DNA from: Hyphomonadaceae bacterium
GTDB taxonomy: Bacteria; Pseudomonadota; Alphaproteobacteria; Rhizobiales; Hyphomicrobiaceae
NCBI GenBank assembly: GCA_019747815.1
Contig: JAIEQJ010000055.1
Location: 62,001-126,000 of the forward strand
Direction: 5' to 3'
Length of the DNA stretch: 64,000 nt
The position numbers were made by a program, and so were the translations under genes. Of this stretch, positions 22,491 to 32,305 are shown in pieces (the stretch's first letter is position 1; the number at the start of each line of letters is the position of its first letter). The notes beneath the pieces are model-generated. The model worked only from the letters and a program-made list of their open reading frames with translations. It was not told the DNA's origin and searched no databases.

Positions 22491-23216
22491 TCATGCAGTA
22501 CGTGCCAGCGCGGCGGCCAGCTCGGCGAAATCGGCAACCACCAGATCGGCCTTGTGCGGCGTCTCCCCGAACGGGCGCTTGCGCCTGTCGATGAACGCGG
22601 TGCGCATGCCGAAGGATTTGGCGCCGATGCAGTCGAATGCGTGATTGGCAACGAACAGGCAGCTCGAGCGGTCCTCGCCGAGGATCTCCTCGGCCTTGGC
22701 ATAAGTCTTCCAATGCGGCTTGAAGTAGCCGGCCTCCTGCACGGAGATGACGAAGTCGAAGGGAAAGCCGATGTGGGGACCCGCCGCCTTGAGCATGTCG
22801 CGGTCGCCGTTGGAGAGGATCGCCAGCTTGTAGCCGTTGGCCCGCAGCATCTCGAGCGCGGCGACCACATCGCCGAACGGCTTCAGCGTCTCGATCTGGC
22901 TGATGAGCCACCGCACCTCGTCCTGGGTGTAGGTGATGCCGCAGCGGTCCATGACGTAGGAGACCGAGCGATGCCCGATCTGCCGGTAGGGCGTGTGCCC
23001 CCGGTCGCACAGCGCATCGATCATCGAATTCTCGAAATGCGTGCGGCGCCACCAGGTGACGAAGCTGTGCGGATTGCCATCCCATCTCTTCTTCCGCAGG
23101 AACGGGGTGATCGCTTCCATCAGCCCCTTCTGCATGTCGACGATGGTGCCGTACTGGTCGAACACCAGCACTTTGATCTCACGGCGCAGGATGTCGATCT
23201 CGCTCACTGTAGGCAT
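22491..23216 (-). CDS. HAD-superfamily haloacid dehalogenase-like hydrolase (type II)
   Basis: The product is 241 residues. The nucleophilic Asp is in FDQYGT (D20). The second motif is LAILSNGD, the Lys is in the YFKPHW segment, and the last acidic motif region is CLFVANHAFD. This matches L-2-haloacid dehalogenases, which hydrolyse carbon-halogen bonds through an Asp-ester. Whether the true substrate is halogenated is not known. It is the first gene of a pair with the downstream flavoprotein. Confidence 0.85.
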   Translation of the reverse strand: MPTVSEIDILRREIKVLVFDQYGTIVDMQKGLMEAITPFLRKKRWDGNPHSFVTWWRRTHFENSMIDALCDRGHTPYRQIGHRSVSYVMDRCGITYTQDEVRWLISQIETLKPFGDVVAALEMLRANGYKLAILSNGDRDMLKAAGPHIGFPFDFVISVQEAGYFKPHWKTYAKAEEILGEDRSSCLFVANHAFDCIGAKSFGMRTAFIDRRKRPFGETPHKADLVVADFAELAAALARTA

Positions 23217-23364
23217 GTCTCCTGTTCTGGCGTGCCACGTCGTATGGGTCGAATATATCTACCGCATAGGCTTGCGCGATCGCAGCGACGCAACGCATGC
23301 CTGCGCTGCGCCGGGGTACCAGCGATGGCGCATGCCAGACTGCCCGCTCCAGACTGGCCGCTGC

Positions 23365-24084
23365 CTACTCGTCCATGGCAATGCGGCTGCGCAGCGTCTT
23401 GGCGTCGTAGTTCTCGCCGACGGACATGGCGCAGATGCGGGAGAGGTGCGTCAGCGGCAGCCCGGTCTCCTTGGCCCAGACGTTGAACTGGTCCTGGATT
23501 TTCTTCAAGTCCCTCTTCGATGTGGGGCTTTCGGCGATGTCGAGCCCAGCGTCGCGCAGGCAGGCGACAACGTCGGTGGATGTGATGAAGGCATCCCGGC
23601 CGATGAAGCGCAGGAAATACTGGCCCGTGCGCCCGCCGAGACGCGCGCCGCGCTTGGCCAGCACCTCCAGCAGGCCGATCTGATCCGTGGCCGGCCATTC
23701 GGCAAGAAACCTGCCGAAGCTGCCATGCGCGCGGGCGATGTCGGCGATGACCTGCGCATTCTCGCGCACGGCGGCGATCTTCTGCGGGTTGCGCACAATG
23801 CGCTTGTCGGCAACCCGCTCCTCCCAGAACTCGTCGGGCTGGTGCAGCAACCGCTTGGGGTCGAAGCGGAGGAATGCGTCCTCGAATCCCGGCCACTTCT
23901 TCTCGATCACGCTCCAGACGAAGCCGGCCGAAAAGATGCGCTTGGTCATTTCCGCAAGAGCGCGATCGTCCTTGATCTTGGTCAGCGCCTTGGGGCCGGC
24001 GAGCTTCGGCAGCAGGTCTGCAAGAGCAGCCTCGCCGCCCTTTCGCTTGGCAGCCCGGGCGCGAACGGTCTTGAACGGAAGCAT
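23365..24084 (-). CDS. tag: DNA-3-methyladenine glycosylase I family protein
   Basis: Base-excision repair glycosylase removing 3-methyladenine. The product is 239 residues with an N-terminal extension (about 60 residues) before the conserved MTKRIFSAGFVWSVIEKKWPGF. FDP, RNPQKIAAVRENA and GRTGQYFLRFIGRDAFI follow. The four-Cys/His zinc site of E. coli Tag is not obvious, so this is a divergent member. The ATG at 24084 was chosen because homology ends there. It lies 61 bases downstream of the EVE-domain gene. Confidence 0.83.
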   Translation of the reverse strand: MLPFKTVRARAAKRKGGEAALADLLPKLAGPKALTKIKDDRALAEMTKRIFSAGFVWSVIEKKWPGFEDAFLRFDPKRLLHQPDEFWEERVADKRIVRNPQKIAAVRENAQVIADIARAHGSFGRFLAEWPATDQIGLLEVLAKRGARLGGRTGQYFLRFIGRDAFITSTDVVACLRDAGLDIAESPTSKRDLKKIQDQFNVWAKETGLPLTHLSRICAMSVGENYDAKTLRSRIAMDE

Positions 24085-24145
24085 AAATGCCAACCTGGGT
24101 CGCGAGATCTGATTGTTCGAGCCGGGCTTCGCGAGGGCAAGGGAG

Positions 24146-24652
24146 CTATCGCTTGGCGCCGATTGCCTTGGGGTCGAGGCCGCCCATGCGGCATACCTCC
24201 TTCCATTCTTCGGGCCTGACCGGTTGCACCGACAGCCGCGCGGTGCGCACCAACGCCATGTCGGCAAGCTTGGGGTTGGCTTTCGCCGCCGCCAGCGTGA
24301 CCGCTTTGGGCATGTCGCACACCGCGCGGACATCGACGCATTTCCAGATGCCCGTCTCGTCCTTCGGATCGGGATGCGCCGTCGCGCAGACCTCGACGAT
24401 ACCGACGATCTCCTTGTCGTCACCCGTGTGATAGAAGAAGCCGAGGTCGCCCAGCTGCATGGCCTTCATGTTGTTGCGGGCGACGAAGTTGCGCACACCG
24501 GTCCACGGCTCGCCCTTCTTGCCGCGCGCCTTCTGCATCTGCCAAGAATGCTCGTCGGGCTCGGTTTTGAACAGCCAGTAGGAGGGCCCCGGCGTGCTGG
24601 GCGACGCCGCCGCTCGATCTGACCCGGACAATGTCTTTGTTTTCTTAGGCAT
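24146..24652 (-). CDS. EVE domain-containing protein
   Basis: The product is 168 residues. The EVE fold (PUA-like) begins with YWLFKTEPDEHSW and continues with WTGVRNFVARNNMK, GDLGFFYHTGDDKEIVGIVEV and WKCVDVRAV. EVE domains read modified bases in nucleic acids. It lies next to tag, another DNA-modification-related gene, on the same strand. Confidence 0.92.
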   Translation of the reverse strand: MPKKTKTLSGSDRAAASPSTPGPSYWLFKTEPDEHSWQMQKARGKKGEPWTGVRNFVARNNMKAMQLGDLGFFYHTGDDKEIVGIVEVCATAHPDPKDETGIWKCVDVRAVCDMPKAVTLAAAKANPKLADMALVRTARLSVQPVRPEEWKEVCRMGGLDPKAIGAKR

Positions 24653-24915
24653 TTTTGGCGCAACTCCTCAAGTCTCGGGCAGAACCGCATCACTGCATTC
24701 GGACGCCCCGAAGGCACCGCTGCCCATAAGGAGCGCGTCACTTGGTCCATGCGAGCGATACCTCGCTCAGAGCACTGTGGCGGCGAACACGCCTGCAATC
24801 AAGGCGCTGCGATCCCTGAGCCTAGGGGCTCGGCCCGAAGCTTGTCCAATGGCTGTCCCGCCGCGGACGATGCGAACCGCCGCTGTCCCCCGCTTCGGCG
24901 GAGGCGGCGGCACAG

Positions 24916-26220
24916 TCAACTCCCCCGCATCAGCTCGGGCAGCCAGGTCGCGAGCGAGGGCACGGCGATGAGGATCAAGGCGAAGACAATCATGATGACG
25001 GCATAAGGGAGGATGCCCCGAATGACGTCGTCAATGCCGCCCTTGTCGGGGCGAATGCCTTGGACCACGAACAGGTTCATTCCGACCGGAGGCGTGATGA
25101 GCCCGAGCTCGCACATCAGCACGACAAAGACGCCGAACCAGATCGGATCGATGCCAGTTGCGACGATGACCGGGTAAACGAGCGGAATGGTTGCGACCAT
25201 CATGGACAGTGTGTCCATGAACATGCCGAGCAGAAGATAGAAGACGATCAGGACGAGGAGCAGGGCGATGCGGGACAGGCCAAAGCCCGTGACAAACTTC
25301 GTGAGCGCCTCGCCAATACCCGTGAGCGAGAGTGCGAGATTGAGAATGAAGGCCGCGGTGACGATCAGCAGGATCATGCCCGTGGTCTTGGCGCTTGAGA
25401 GGAAGCAGGACTGGAGCAGCGACCGGGAGAGCTTGCCGTGGAAGAGGATGAAGGCGAGCGCAGCGACAAGGCCGATGGCGGCCGATTCGGTTGCGGTGGC
25501 GAGGCCGAGGTAGAGCGTGCCCATGACGATGCCGAAGATCGCCAGCGGCTCGACAAGGTAGCGCAGAACGCGCAGGCGCTCGCGCCACGGCACCTCGACG
25601 TGGGGAGGCTGCATCCCCGACATGCGGCTCGAGACGTAGATCCACACCATGAAGAGCCCGGCCAATGTCAGGCCCGGGATGATGCCGGCAATGAACAGCT
25701 TCCCGACCGATTGATTGGTCATTGACCCGTAGATGATCATGTTGACGCTGGGCGGGATCATGATGCCGAGCGTGCCGCCGGCGGCGATGCTGCCGAGCGC
25801 GGCCGGCATCGAATAGCCCTGGCGGTGCTGCGATGGCAGGGCCACCGTGCCGATCGTGGCAGCGGTTGCGACCGAGGAGCCCGACGTGGCCGCGAACAGG
25901 GCGCAGCAGCCGATGTTCGTGTGCAGCAGGCCGCCCGGCAGCCGGCCGAGCCAAACGGCGAACACCAGGTACATGCGATCGGCCATACCGCTGCGCAGCA
26001 GAAACTCTCCGAGCAGGACGAACAGCGGGATGGCGGTGAGATTGTTGTCGCTCATGGTGCCCCAGAGCACCGATGCAGCCGTGTTGAGGAACGCATCGCT
26101 GAAGGCGATCATGCCGCCGATCAAGCCCAGAAGCAGCATGACGGCAGCGATCGGTAGGCCAATCAGCATGAGGCCTACCATGACGACAAAGCTGAGGGTG
26201 CCGACCGCGACCGCGCTCAT
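24916..26220 (-). CDS. dctM: TRAP transporter large permease (DctM), second system
   Basis: Inner-membrane large subunit of a tripartite ATP-independent (Na+-driven) uptake system. The product is 434 residues with about 12 helices. Family motifs include TSGSSVATAATIGTVALP, GTLGIMIPPSVNMIIYG and LITPPVGMNLFVVQG. It overlaps the DctQ gene by four bases (ATGA). It is the last gene of the long operon from 34.8 kb. Confidence 0.93.
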   Translation of the reverse strand: MSAVAVGTLSFVVMVGLMLIGLPIAAVMLLLGLIGGMIAFSDAFLNTAASVLWGTMSDNNLTAIPLFVLLGEFLLRSGMADRMYLVFAVWLGRLPGGLLHTNIGCCALFAATSGSSVATAATIGTVALPSQHRQGYSMPAALGSIAAGGTLGIMIPPSVNMIIYGSMTNQSVGKLFIAGIIPGLTLAGLFMVWIYVSSRMSGMQPPHVEVPWRERLRVLRYLVEPLAIFGIVMGTLYLGLATATESAAIGLVAALAFILFHGKLSRSLLQSCFLSSAKTTGMILLIVTAAFILNLALSLTGIGEALTKFVTGFGLSRIALLLVLIVFYLLLGMFMDTLSMMVATIPLVYPVIVATGIDPIWFGVFVVLMCELGLITPPVGMNLFVVQGIRPDKGGIDDVIRGILPYAVIMIVFALILIAVPSLATWLPELMRGS

Positions 26221-26813
26221 GACGACCTGACCCCCGCATCGGCATTCACCGCAGCGACGCCGCGCAGCCGGATGTCCTTGAGCTCCTCCTGCAGCTCCTC
26301 CTTGCTCCCGCGGGGAGAGAATTCTCGATCGAGCTCGGCAAGCTTGCCGGTCGCAAGACGCGCCGCCACCCTGATGGCCTGCAGAAGCGCAAAGAGCGCA
26401 AAGAGGCCGAGTGCTCCCACCCAGAGCGCCTGCGGATAGCGCAAGGGCGTCGCCCACGGCGTTTGCGCCGTCGCCTGGAACAACATCGAATCCGAGAGTG
26501 CGATCCATGCCATGTGCAGGAGCGCGAGCGCGGTGAGCGCCAGCACCGCGACCGCAACCACATTCAGTGCCACCCGCAAGGCGCGCGGCAGGCGCTCATG
26601 CACGATGTCGATGCGGATATGCGCACGTGACTGCAGCGCAACAGCAAAGGCCAGGGCGCCTCCGATCGCGAGGCAGTACCCGCCCAACTCGTCCACGCCC
26701 TGCAGCGAGACATTGAACAGCTTCCGCATGGCCGTCTCGATTGCAACCGCAACCGCAAGCGTGAGAAACACGACGCCAAAGGCGCCGGCGGCGACGGCTT
26801 CGAAACGCTTCAT
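26217..26813 (-). CDS. dctQ: TRAP transporter small permease (DctQ), second system
   Basis: Small membrane subunit of the TRAP transporter, 198 residues with four helices. It has a longer than usual hydrophilic C-terminus (about 40 residues, rich in Glu and Arg). Family features include VDELGGYCLAIGGALAFAVALQSRAHIRID. It is translationally coupled to DctM. Confidence 0.9.
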   Translation of the reverse strand: MKRFEAVAAGAFGVVFLTLAVAVAIETAMRKLFNVSLQGVDELGGYCLAIGGALAFAVALQSRAHIRIDIVHERLPRALRVALNVVAVAVLALTALALLHMAWIALSDSMLFQATAQTPWATPLRYPQALWVGALGLFALFALLQAIRVAARLATGKLAELDREFSPRGSKEELQEELKDIRLRGVAAVNADAGVRSS

Positions 26814-26900
26814 GGATCGCGCTCAGCTCCCTGCTCTATGCGATCTCGTCCTGCTGCGAGTTTCGCTTGGCCCGACCATGCGCGGCCGTCTGTGGCGGGT

Positions 26901-27965
26901 TCAATGCATGCCGATGATGGGGCCCACGGCCTTCTTCCAGGCCTCCGAGCACCCGGGCGTGACGGCGTCGCACTGCTCCTTCCAGGCGGGGAAGGAAATC
27001 TCGCGCACGGCCGCCTTCGCCAGCTCGCGATCCTGCGGCTTCACCTCGACCGTCGTCAGCTTGTACTTGCGGCCGGTGGTGCAGGAATCCTGCCCCCCGT
27101 TGCAGCGCATCGCGTCGTCCCACAGCTCCTTTGAATAGGCCCAGATGTCCTCCGTAAGAGCGGCGATGGCCTTCTGCAGTCCCTCCCGCTGCTCAGGCTT
27201 GAGCCTGTTCCATGCGTTCAGGTTGATACCGTAGCCCTGAACCGCGACTTGCAGCGCGAGCGGATAGACGTGCGTCACGCTTTCAGGCCAACCCGCCGAG
27301 TTGGCGGAGCTTGGACCGGTGACGGCGCAATCGACAGTGCCGAGAGAGAGGCCCTGCGCGACTTCGGCAAAGGCCATGGTGACGGGCGTTGCACCGACCT
27401 TCTCCATGAACTTCGCCATGACGCCGTCGAGAATGCGCACCTTGAGGCCCTTCATGTCGGCCAGGCTCTTGATCGGCGGCTTGCAGAAGATGAGCTGCGG
27501 CCCGAACGGCCAAACTCCGAGAAGCTTGGTGTTGAACTTCTTCTCAAGCTGCTGGCCGACAACGTCCTGGTAGGCGGCGACCACCTTCTTGGCGGTCTCG
27601 TACTCGGAATTGAGGCCGACGAGGTCGAGCCCGAGGATCATCGGCTCGTCGCGCGAAATCTGGCCGAGACGCAGCCCTCCAACGTCGAAGAGGCCCGAGC
27701 GCATGATCCGAAGCTGCTCGAATTCCTTGATGCCGGTCGCATCGAGCGGCTTGTACTCGACCTCGAACGGCAGCCCGGTCCTTTGGGCGAGCGTCTCGAA
27801 GTAGGGCTGCTCCCTGTGCTTCTGGATGTTGCCGGTGGCAAGCGGCATGCCCAAAACACGAAGCTTGATCTTGTCTTGGGCGCTCGCCGGTGCCGCGCCG
27901 GCGGCCATGACGAGAACCGCAAACAGCGCCAGGCTTTGCTTGAATGCCTTCTTGAATGCCTTCAT
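26901..27965 (-). CDS. dctP: TRAP transporter substrate-binding protein (DctP), second system
   Basis: Periplasmic receptor of 354 residues. The signal peptide is residues 1-29 (cleavage after ASA). The ligand-binding Arg is expected in MKGLKVRILDGVM. Four cysteines in the last third (MRCNGGQDSCTTG and EQCDAVTPGCSEA) probably form disulfides and set it apart from the first receptor. It lies 53 bases after the first DctM and 87 before the second DctQ. Confidence 0.92.
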   Translation of the reverse strand: MKAFKKAFKQSLALFAVLVMAAGAAPASAQDKIKLRVLGMPLATGNIQKHREQPYFETLAQRTGLPFEVEYKPLDATGIKEFEQLRIMRSGLFDVGGLRLGQISRDEPMILGLDLVGLNSEYETAKKVVAAYQDVVGQQLEKKFNTKLLGVWPFGPQLIFCKPPIKSLADMKGLKVRILDGVMAKFMEKVGATPVTMAFAEVAQGLSLGTVDCAVTGPSSANSAGWPESVTHVYPLALQVAVQGYGINLNAWNRLKPEQREGLQKAIAALTEDIWAYSKELWDDAMRCNGGQDSCTTGRKYKLTTVEVKPQDRELAKAAVREISFPAWKEQCDAVTPGCSEAWKKAVGPIIGMH

Positions 27966-28018
27966 GTCGTTCCCCCTTCTGCTTCGCCCTTGCGCGGGCG
28001 CTTGGCTCGAAAGAAAAC

Positions 28019-29299
28019 TCAGTACCCGAGCGCCCGCGGCAGCCCGATCACCAGCGGCGGATAGAACATGCACATGAACAGGAGCCCGAAGCCGAAGGCC
28101 ACGAACGGCCAGAGGTGGCGCATGATCTGGCCCATCGTGACGTTGGCGACGCCGCACACGACGAACAGCACCACGCCGACCGGCGGCGTCAGCATGCCGA
28201 GCACGAGATTGAAGACGAACAGGAACCCGAAGTGCAGCGGATCAAGCCCGTAAGCGAGCGCGATCGGGTGGAAGAGCGGCACCAGCATGATGTAGGCGGC
28301 ATTCGATTCCAGAAACATGCCCACCACGAACAGCATGGCCGCGACGAGGAGGCTGAAGACGAGCGGATCGCTCGTCAGCTCGCGAATGGCAACCGAGAGG
28401 CGCGCGGGCAGAAGATCAATGGTCACCAGGAAGGTCACGGCCGATGCGAAGGCGATGAGCGCGCCTACCACGGCGGTGGTGATTGCCGCCTTCAGCAGGC
28501 AGTCGGGCAAGTCCGCCAGCTTGAGTTGGCGCGTGACGAAGAAGCCGACGAGCAGGGCATATGCCACGGCGACCGCGGCTCCCTCCGTCGCCGTGAAGGC
28601 GCCTATCACGATCCCGCCGATGACGACGATCGGCATCAGCAGGATCATCCAGGAGCGCCACATCTCGGAGGCGATGTGGCGGAGGCTGAGGGGCTCGCCC
28701 GTGAGAGGGTAGCCGCGCCGCTTGGCCATGACGTAGATGATCACCATCATGCCGAGGGTCAGGAGAATGCCCGGCACCACGCCGGCGAGGAAAAGCCCCG
28801 CAACCGACACCGAGCTGCCCGCCATGTAGGCGTAGACGATCATGGCATTGGACGGGGGAATGATCGGCCCGAGATTCGCGGCCGCGGCGACGATCGCGGC
28901 CGAAAAACCGACGCCGTAGACCTTCGAGAGCTGGCGGACCAGCACGGTGGCGAGCGCGCTCGCATCGGCGACTGCGGCGCCGGACACCGCCGCCATGCCG
29001 GCGCCTGCGAGCATCGTGACCTGGGCGAGCCCGCCGGCCACCCGGCCGATGAAAGCATTGGCGAGCTGGATCAGCCGTTCGGCCAACCCGCCGCGGATCA
29101 TCAGCTCGCCCGCCAGCATGAACAGCGGTATCGCCATCAGCGGAAAGGCGTTGACCGAGTGCATCATGCGCTGCGGCAGCATGTTGAAGTCCACGCCGCC
29201 CACCGAAAGCGCGATGAGGGCCGCCACGCCCAGCGCAAAGGCGAGCGGCATCCCGAGGAGCGAGATGACGAGGAAGCTCGAGAGGATCAGCATGCTCAT
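28019..29299 (-). CDS. dctM: TRAP transporter large permease (DctM), first system
   Basis: The product is 426 residues with about 12 membrane helices. Motifs include MAIPLFMLAGELMIRGG, the SGAAVADASALATVL segment, NLGPIIPPSNAMIVYAYM and GMLTPPVGVVLFV. The start is the ATG in the ATGA overlap with the upstream DctQ. It is clearly distinct in sequence from the second DctM (24.9 kb), so the operon holds two different transporters rather than a recent duplication. Confidence 0.94.
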   Translation of the reverse strand: MSMLILSSFLVISLLGMPLAFALGVAALIALSVGGVDFNMLPQRMMHSVNAFPLMAIPLFMLAGELMIRGGLAERLIQLANAFIGRVAGGLAQVTMLAGAGMAAVSGAAVADASALATVLVRQLSKVYGVGFSAAIVAAAANLGPIIPPSNAMIVYAYMAGSSVSVAGLFLAGVVPGILLTLGMMVIIYVMAKRRGYPLTGEPLSLRHIASEMWRSWMILLMPIVVIGGIVIGAFTATEGAAVAVAYALLVGFFVTRQLKLADLPDCLLKAAITTAVVGALIAFASAVTFLVTIDLLPARLSVAIRELTSDPLVFSLLVAAMLFVVGMFLESNAAYIMLVPLFHPIALAYGLDPLHFGFLFVFNLVLGMLTPPVGVVLFVVCGVANVTMGQIMRHLWPFVAFGFGLLFMCMFYPPLVIGLPRALGY

Positions 29300-29826
29300 T
29301 CGGTGGCAAGCTCCTGCCGCTGCGGCTGCCCGGAGAGAAGCCCGTTGAGGAGGTGAAGGAAGGCGTGCGCCGCCCCTACGGCGAGCGGCAGCATGAACCA
29401 GCCGACGCTGAACTCGAGCGTCGACATCGGCTCGTCCCACTGGTTGCGGGTGAGCACCGCAGCCTCGTAGGCGATGACCGCCATGAGCAGCATGGCGATC
29501 CCGTTCATGGCGCGAAAGAACGCGTCTTGAAGCTTCGGCGGCAGCCGCTCCGTGAGCAGCGCGATGCCGACATGCGCACCGCGCTTCACGCCGAGCGGGA
29601 TCGCAAAGAAAATGGATGCGACGAAGAACAGGCGCGATATCTCCTCGGCCCAGTCGAGCGAGAGATTGAGCGCGTAGCGCGTGAACACCTGCGCGATGAT
29701 GACGCTCACCATGATGGCCATCGAGACGATGACCACCTTGGCGATGATCCAGTCGAGAAGGTCTAGGCCGCGCCTGAAATCCGCGACCAAGCCGCCGTGC
29801 GACGCAGGCGGTGCACCGGAGGTCAT
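29296..29826 (-). CDS. dctQ: TRAP transporter small permease (DctQ), first system
   Basis: Four-helix small membrane subunit of 176 residues with the family segment LSLDWAEEISRLFFVASIFFAIPLGVKRGAHVGI split over helices 2-3. It overlaps both neighbours by four bases, DctP upstream and DctM downstream. Confidence 0.93.
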   Translation of the reverse strand: MTSGAPPASHGGLVADFRRGLDLLDWIIAKVVIVSMAIMVSVIIAQVFTRYALNLSLDWAEEISRLFFVASIFFAIPLGVKRGAHVGIALLTERLPPKLQDAFFRAMNGIAMLLMAVIAYEAAVLTRNQWDEPMSTLEFSVGWFMLPLAVGAAHAFLHLLNGLLSGQPQRQELATE

Positions 29827-30815
29827 TGCTTGCGGGCCTCGGCGAGGACGCGATCGACGAGCTCGGCGCCGGCACGCTTCCTGACCTCGTTGGCGATGCT
29901 GGCTGTCGCCTTGCGCAGCTCGGTTGCAGTCTCCGGCGAGATCGCATCGAACTGCAGGCCCTTGGCCTTGAGGTCCTCGATGGCGGCCCGATCCTCCTCG
30001 GCCGCCATCTTGCGTTGGGCATCGACCGCCACCTTGACGGTCCGCTTCACCACCTCCTTGTGCTCGGGCTTGAGCGCCTCGAACTGCCGCTTGTTGGCGA
30101 CGAGCACGATGAAGTCGAAGAAGTGGTTGGTGTTCGAGATATACTTCTGCACCTCGAAGAAGCGGTTGGTCTGGATAATGGGATGGGGGTTCTCCTGCCC
30201 GTCGACCACGCCTTGCTGGAGCGCCGAGTAGAGCTCCTTCACGTCCATGGCAATCGGGTTGGCGCCGAGCGCGCGGAACGTCGCGAGATGCGTCTCGTTG
30301 GGCTGCATCCGGATTTTGAGACCCTTGAAGTCCTCAAGGGTCTTGATCGGGCGCTTGTAGTTGGTGGTCTGGCGGGAGCCGAGCTCCATCCAGCCGAGCG
30401 CCGTGAAGCCCTTCGCGCCGAGCTTCTGCTCGAGAAGCTCGCCCACCGGGCCGTCCATCACCCGAAAGGCGCTCTCGCGGTTCTCGAACAGGAACGGGAG
30501 GCTCACGGCCTCCACCTCCGGCACGAGGCGTGACATGAAAGCGGACCCGACCCAGGTGCCGAAGATGGTGCCGGCGCGAACCGCGTCGACATTCTCCTTG
30601 GCGCCGCCGAGCTGCATGCCCGGGAAGAGATCGACGTCGAGCGAGCCGCCCGCCAGACGCTTCAGCTCGCTCTTGAACAGCTCCATCGCCTTCGACGAGG
30701 AGTGGGTCGGCGCAAAGTTGCCCGCGATCCGGAAATTCTGCACCTGCGCCTGTGCCGCGCCGGAAAGTCCGATAGCGACCGCGCAGGCCACAAGGGCTGT
30801 TCGTAGCGTCTTCAT
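29823..30815 (-). CDS. dctP: TRAP transporter substrate-binding protein (DctP), first system
   Basis: Periplasmic receptor of 330 residues. The signal peptide is about residues 1-23 (AQA). The ligand-contacting Arg is in FKGLKIRMQPNETH, and LQQGVVDGQENPHPII is the family's C-lobe signature. This is the classical dicarboxylate-type DctP layout. The gene follows the hydantoinase by 56 bases, so the substrate is probably the compound processed by the enzymes encoded upstream. Confidence 0.94.
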   Translation of the reverse strand: MKTLRTALVACAVAIGLSGAAQAQVQNFRIAGNFAPTHSSSKAMELFKSELKRLAGGSLDVDLFPGMQLGGAKENVDAVRAGTIFGTWVGSAFMSRLVPEVEAVSLPFLFENRESAFRVMDGPVGELLEQKLGAKGFTALGWMELGSRQTTNYKRPIKTLEDFKGLKIRMQPNETHLATFRALGANPIAMDVKELYSALQQGVVDGQENPHPIIQTNRFFEVQKYISNTNHFFDFIVLVANKRQFEALKPEHKEVVKRTVKVAVDAQRKMAAEEDRAAIEDLKAKGLQFDAISPETATELRKATASIANEVRKRAGAELVDRVLAEARKQ

Positions 30816-30871
30816 TCCATTCCTCCCCTTCCACCACCGTTTTGTTCAGACGTTGTCCTCGCACCGTCTGT

Positions 30872-32305
30872 TCACTTGGCTCCGGCCTCCGCCGCCAGCG
30901 GTTTTGCGAGTGGAGATTTTTCGCGGCGCAGATAGGCGCCATAGCCCTTCTCACCCACAACCTCGCCGTCACGCGCAACGACGCGGCCGCGCACCATGGT
31001 CAACACCGGCCAGCCGGTGACCTCGCGCCCTTCGTAGGGCGTGTAATCGCACGCGTCAGCGAGAAGGCTGTGCCTGAGCGTGACCTTTCGCGCCGGATCC
31101 CAGATCGCAATGTCGGCGTCGCTGCCGACCGCGATGGTGCCCTTGCGCGGATAGAGGCCGTAGGTTTTGGCGTGGCTGGTCGATGTCAGAGCGACGAACT
31201 GGTTCAGATCGATCCGCCCCCGGACCACGCCTTCGGAGAACAGGATTGGCAGCCGCGTGGCGACACCTGGAATGCCGTTCGGCACCCAACGGAAGCTCGT
31301 GCGCCCCTTGGAGGCGAGCTTGCCGCGCGGGTCGTTGTAGCGAAACGGGCAATGGTCGGATGAGAACACCGAAAACACGCCCTGCTGGAGACCTTCCCAG
31401 CACGCCTGTTGGCTCTCCTCGTCGCGCGGCGGCGGCGAGCAGACGTACTTCGCGCCCTCCATGTTGAGGCCTTCAAGGTCGCGCTCGGTCAGGACGAGAT
31501 ACTGCGGACAGGTCTCGCCATAGACCTTGAGCCCCTTCATCTGGGCGCGCCGGATCTCGTCCATGGCCTGCCGGTTGGAGACGTGCACGATCATCACCGG
31601 CACGTCCACAAGCTCAGCCAGCGAGATGGCGCGATGGGTTGCCTCGCGCTCGACCGGAATGGGGCGCGAGGTGGCGTGGTATCGGGGGGCCGTCTTGCCC
31701 AGGCGCTCGAGCCGATCGGTGAGGAAGCGGATCGCATCATAGTTCTCGGCATGCACCATGACGAGGGCGCCGGTCTCGCGCGCGACGGCCATCACCTCGA
31801 GCATCTCGCGATCGGAAAGTGCCAGACCCTCGTAGGTCATGAACACCTTGAACGAGGTGTAGCCGTCCTCGACCAGCGCGGGCAGCTCCTGACCGAGCAC
31901 ATGCGTGGTCGGATCAGCGATGATGAGATGGAACGATACGTCGATGTAGCAGCGGCCTTCGGCCTCGGCGTGGTAGGCCTTGAGGGCCTCGCGCAGGGAT
32001 TGGCCTTTCTCCTGGAGGCAGAACGGCAGCACCGTGGTGTTGCCGCCGATGGCCGCCGAGCGCGTGCCGCTCTCGAAGCCGTCGGCCATCACGACGTCGG
32101 GGCCGGAGGGCTGCGCGAAATGGACATGGCTGTCGATGCCGCCGGGCAGCACCAGCTTGCCGGCCGCGTCGATCACGTTGTCTGCGCTCCCCAGAGCGTC
32201 GCCGAGCGCGGCGATGCGCCCATCGCGAATGCCGATGTCACAGGCGAAGGTGTCGGACGCGGTTGCTACCGTGCCGCCGCGAATGATCACCTCGAACTGG
32301 GTCAT
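30872..32305 (-). CDS. hydA: dihydropyrimidinase / D-hydantoinase family amidohydrolase
   Basis: Opens cyclic ureides or imides (dihydropyrimidines, hydantoins) to N-carbamoyl amino acids. The product is 477 residues. The metal ligands are H60 and H62 (DSHVHF), the lysine to be carboxylated is K153 (SFKVFMTYEG), then H185 (MVHAEN) and H241 (IVHVSN), and a distal Asp in FSSDHCPF. All catalytic residues are present. The start overlaps the racemase-like gene by four bases. No carbamoylase gene is adjacent. Confidence 0.9.
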   Translation of the reverse strand: MTQFEVIIRGGTVATASDTFACDIGIRDGRIAALGDALGSADNVIDAAGKLVLPGGIDSHVHFAQPSGPDVVMADGFESGTRSAAIGGNTTVLPFCLQEKGQSLREALKAYHAEAEGRCYIDVSFHLIIADPTTHVLGQELPALVEDGYTSFKVFMTYEGLALSDREMLEVMAVARETGALVMVHAENYDAIRFLTDRLERLGKTAPRYHATSRPIPVEREATHRAISLAELVDVPVMIVHVSNRQAMDEIRRAQMKGLKVYGETCPQYLVLTERDLEGLNMEGAKYVCSPPPRDEESQQACWEGLQQGVFSVFSSDHCPFRYNDPRGKLASKGRTSFRWVPNGIPGVATRLPILFSEGVVRGRIDLNQFVALTSTSHAKTYGLYPRKGTIAVGSDADIAIWDPARKVTLRHSLLADACDYTPYEGREVTGWPVLTMVRGRVVARDGEVVGEKGYGAYLRREKSPLAKPLAAEAGAK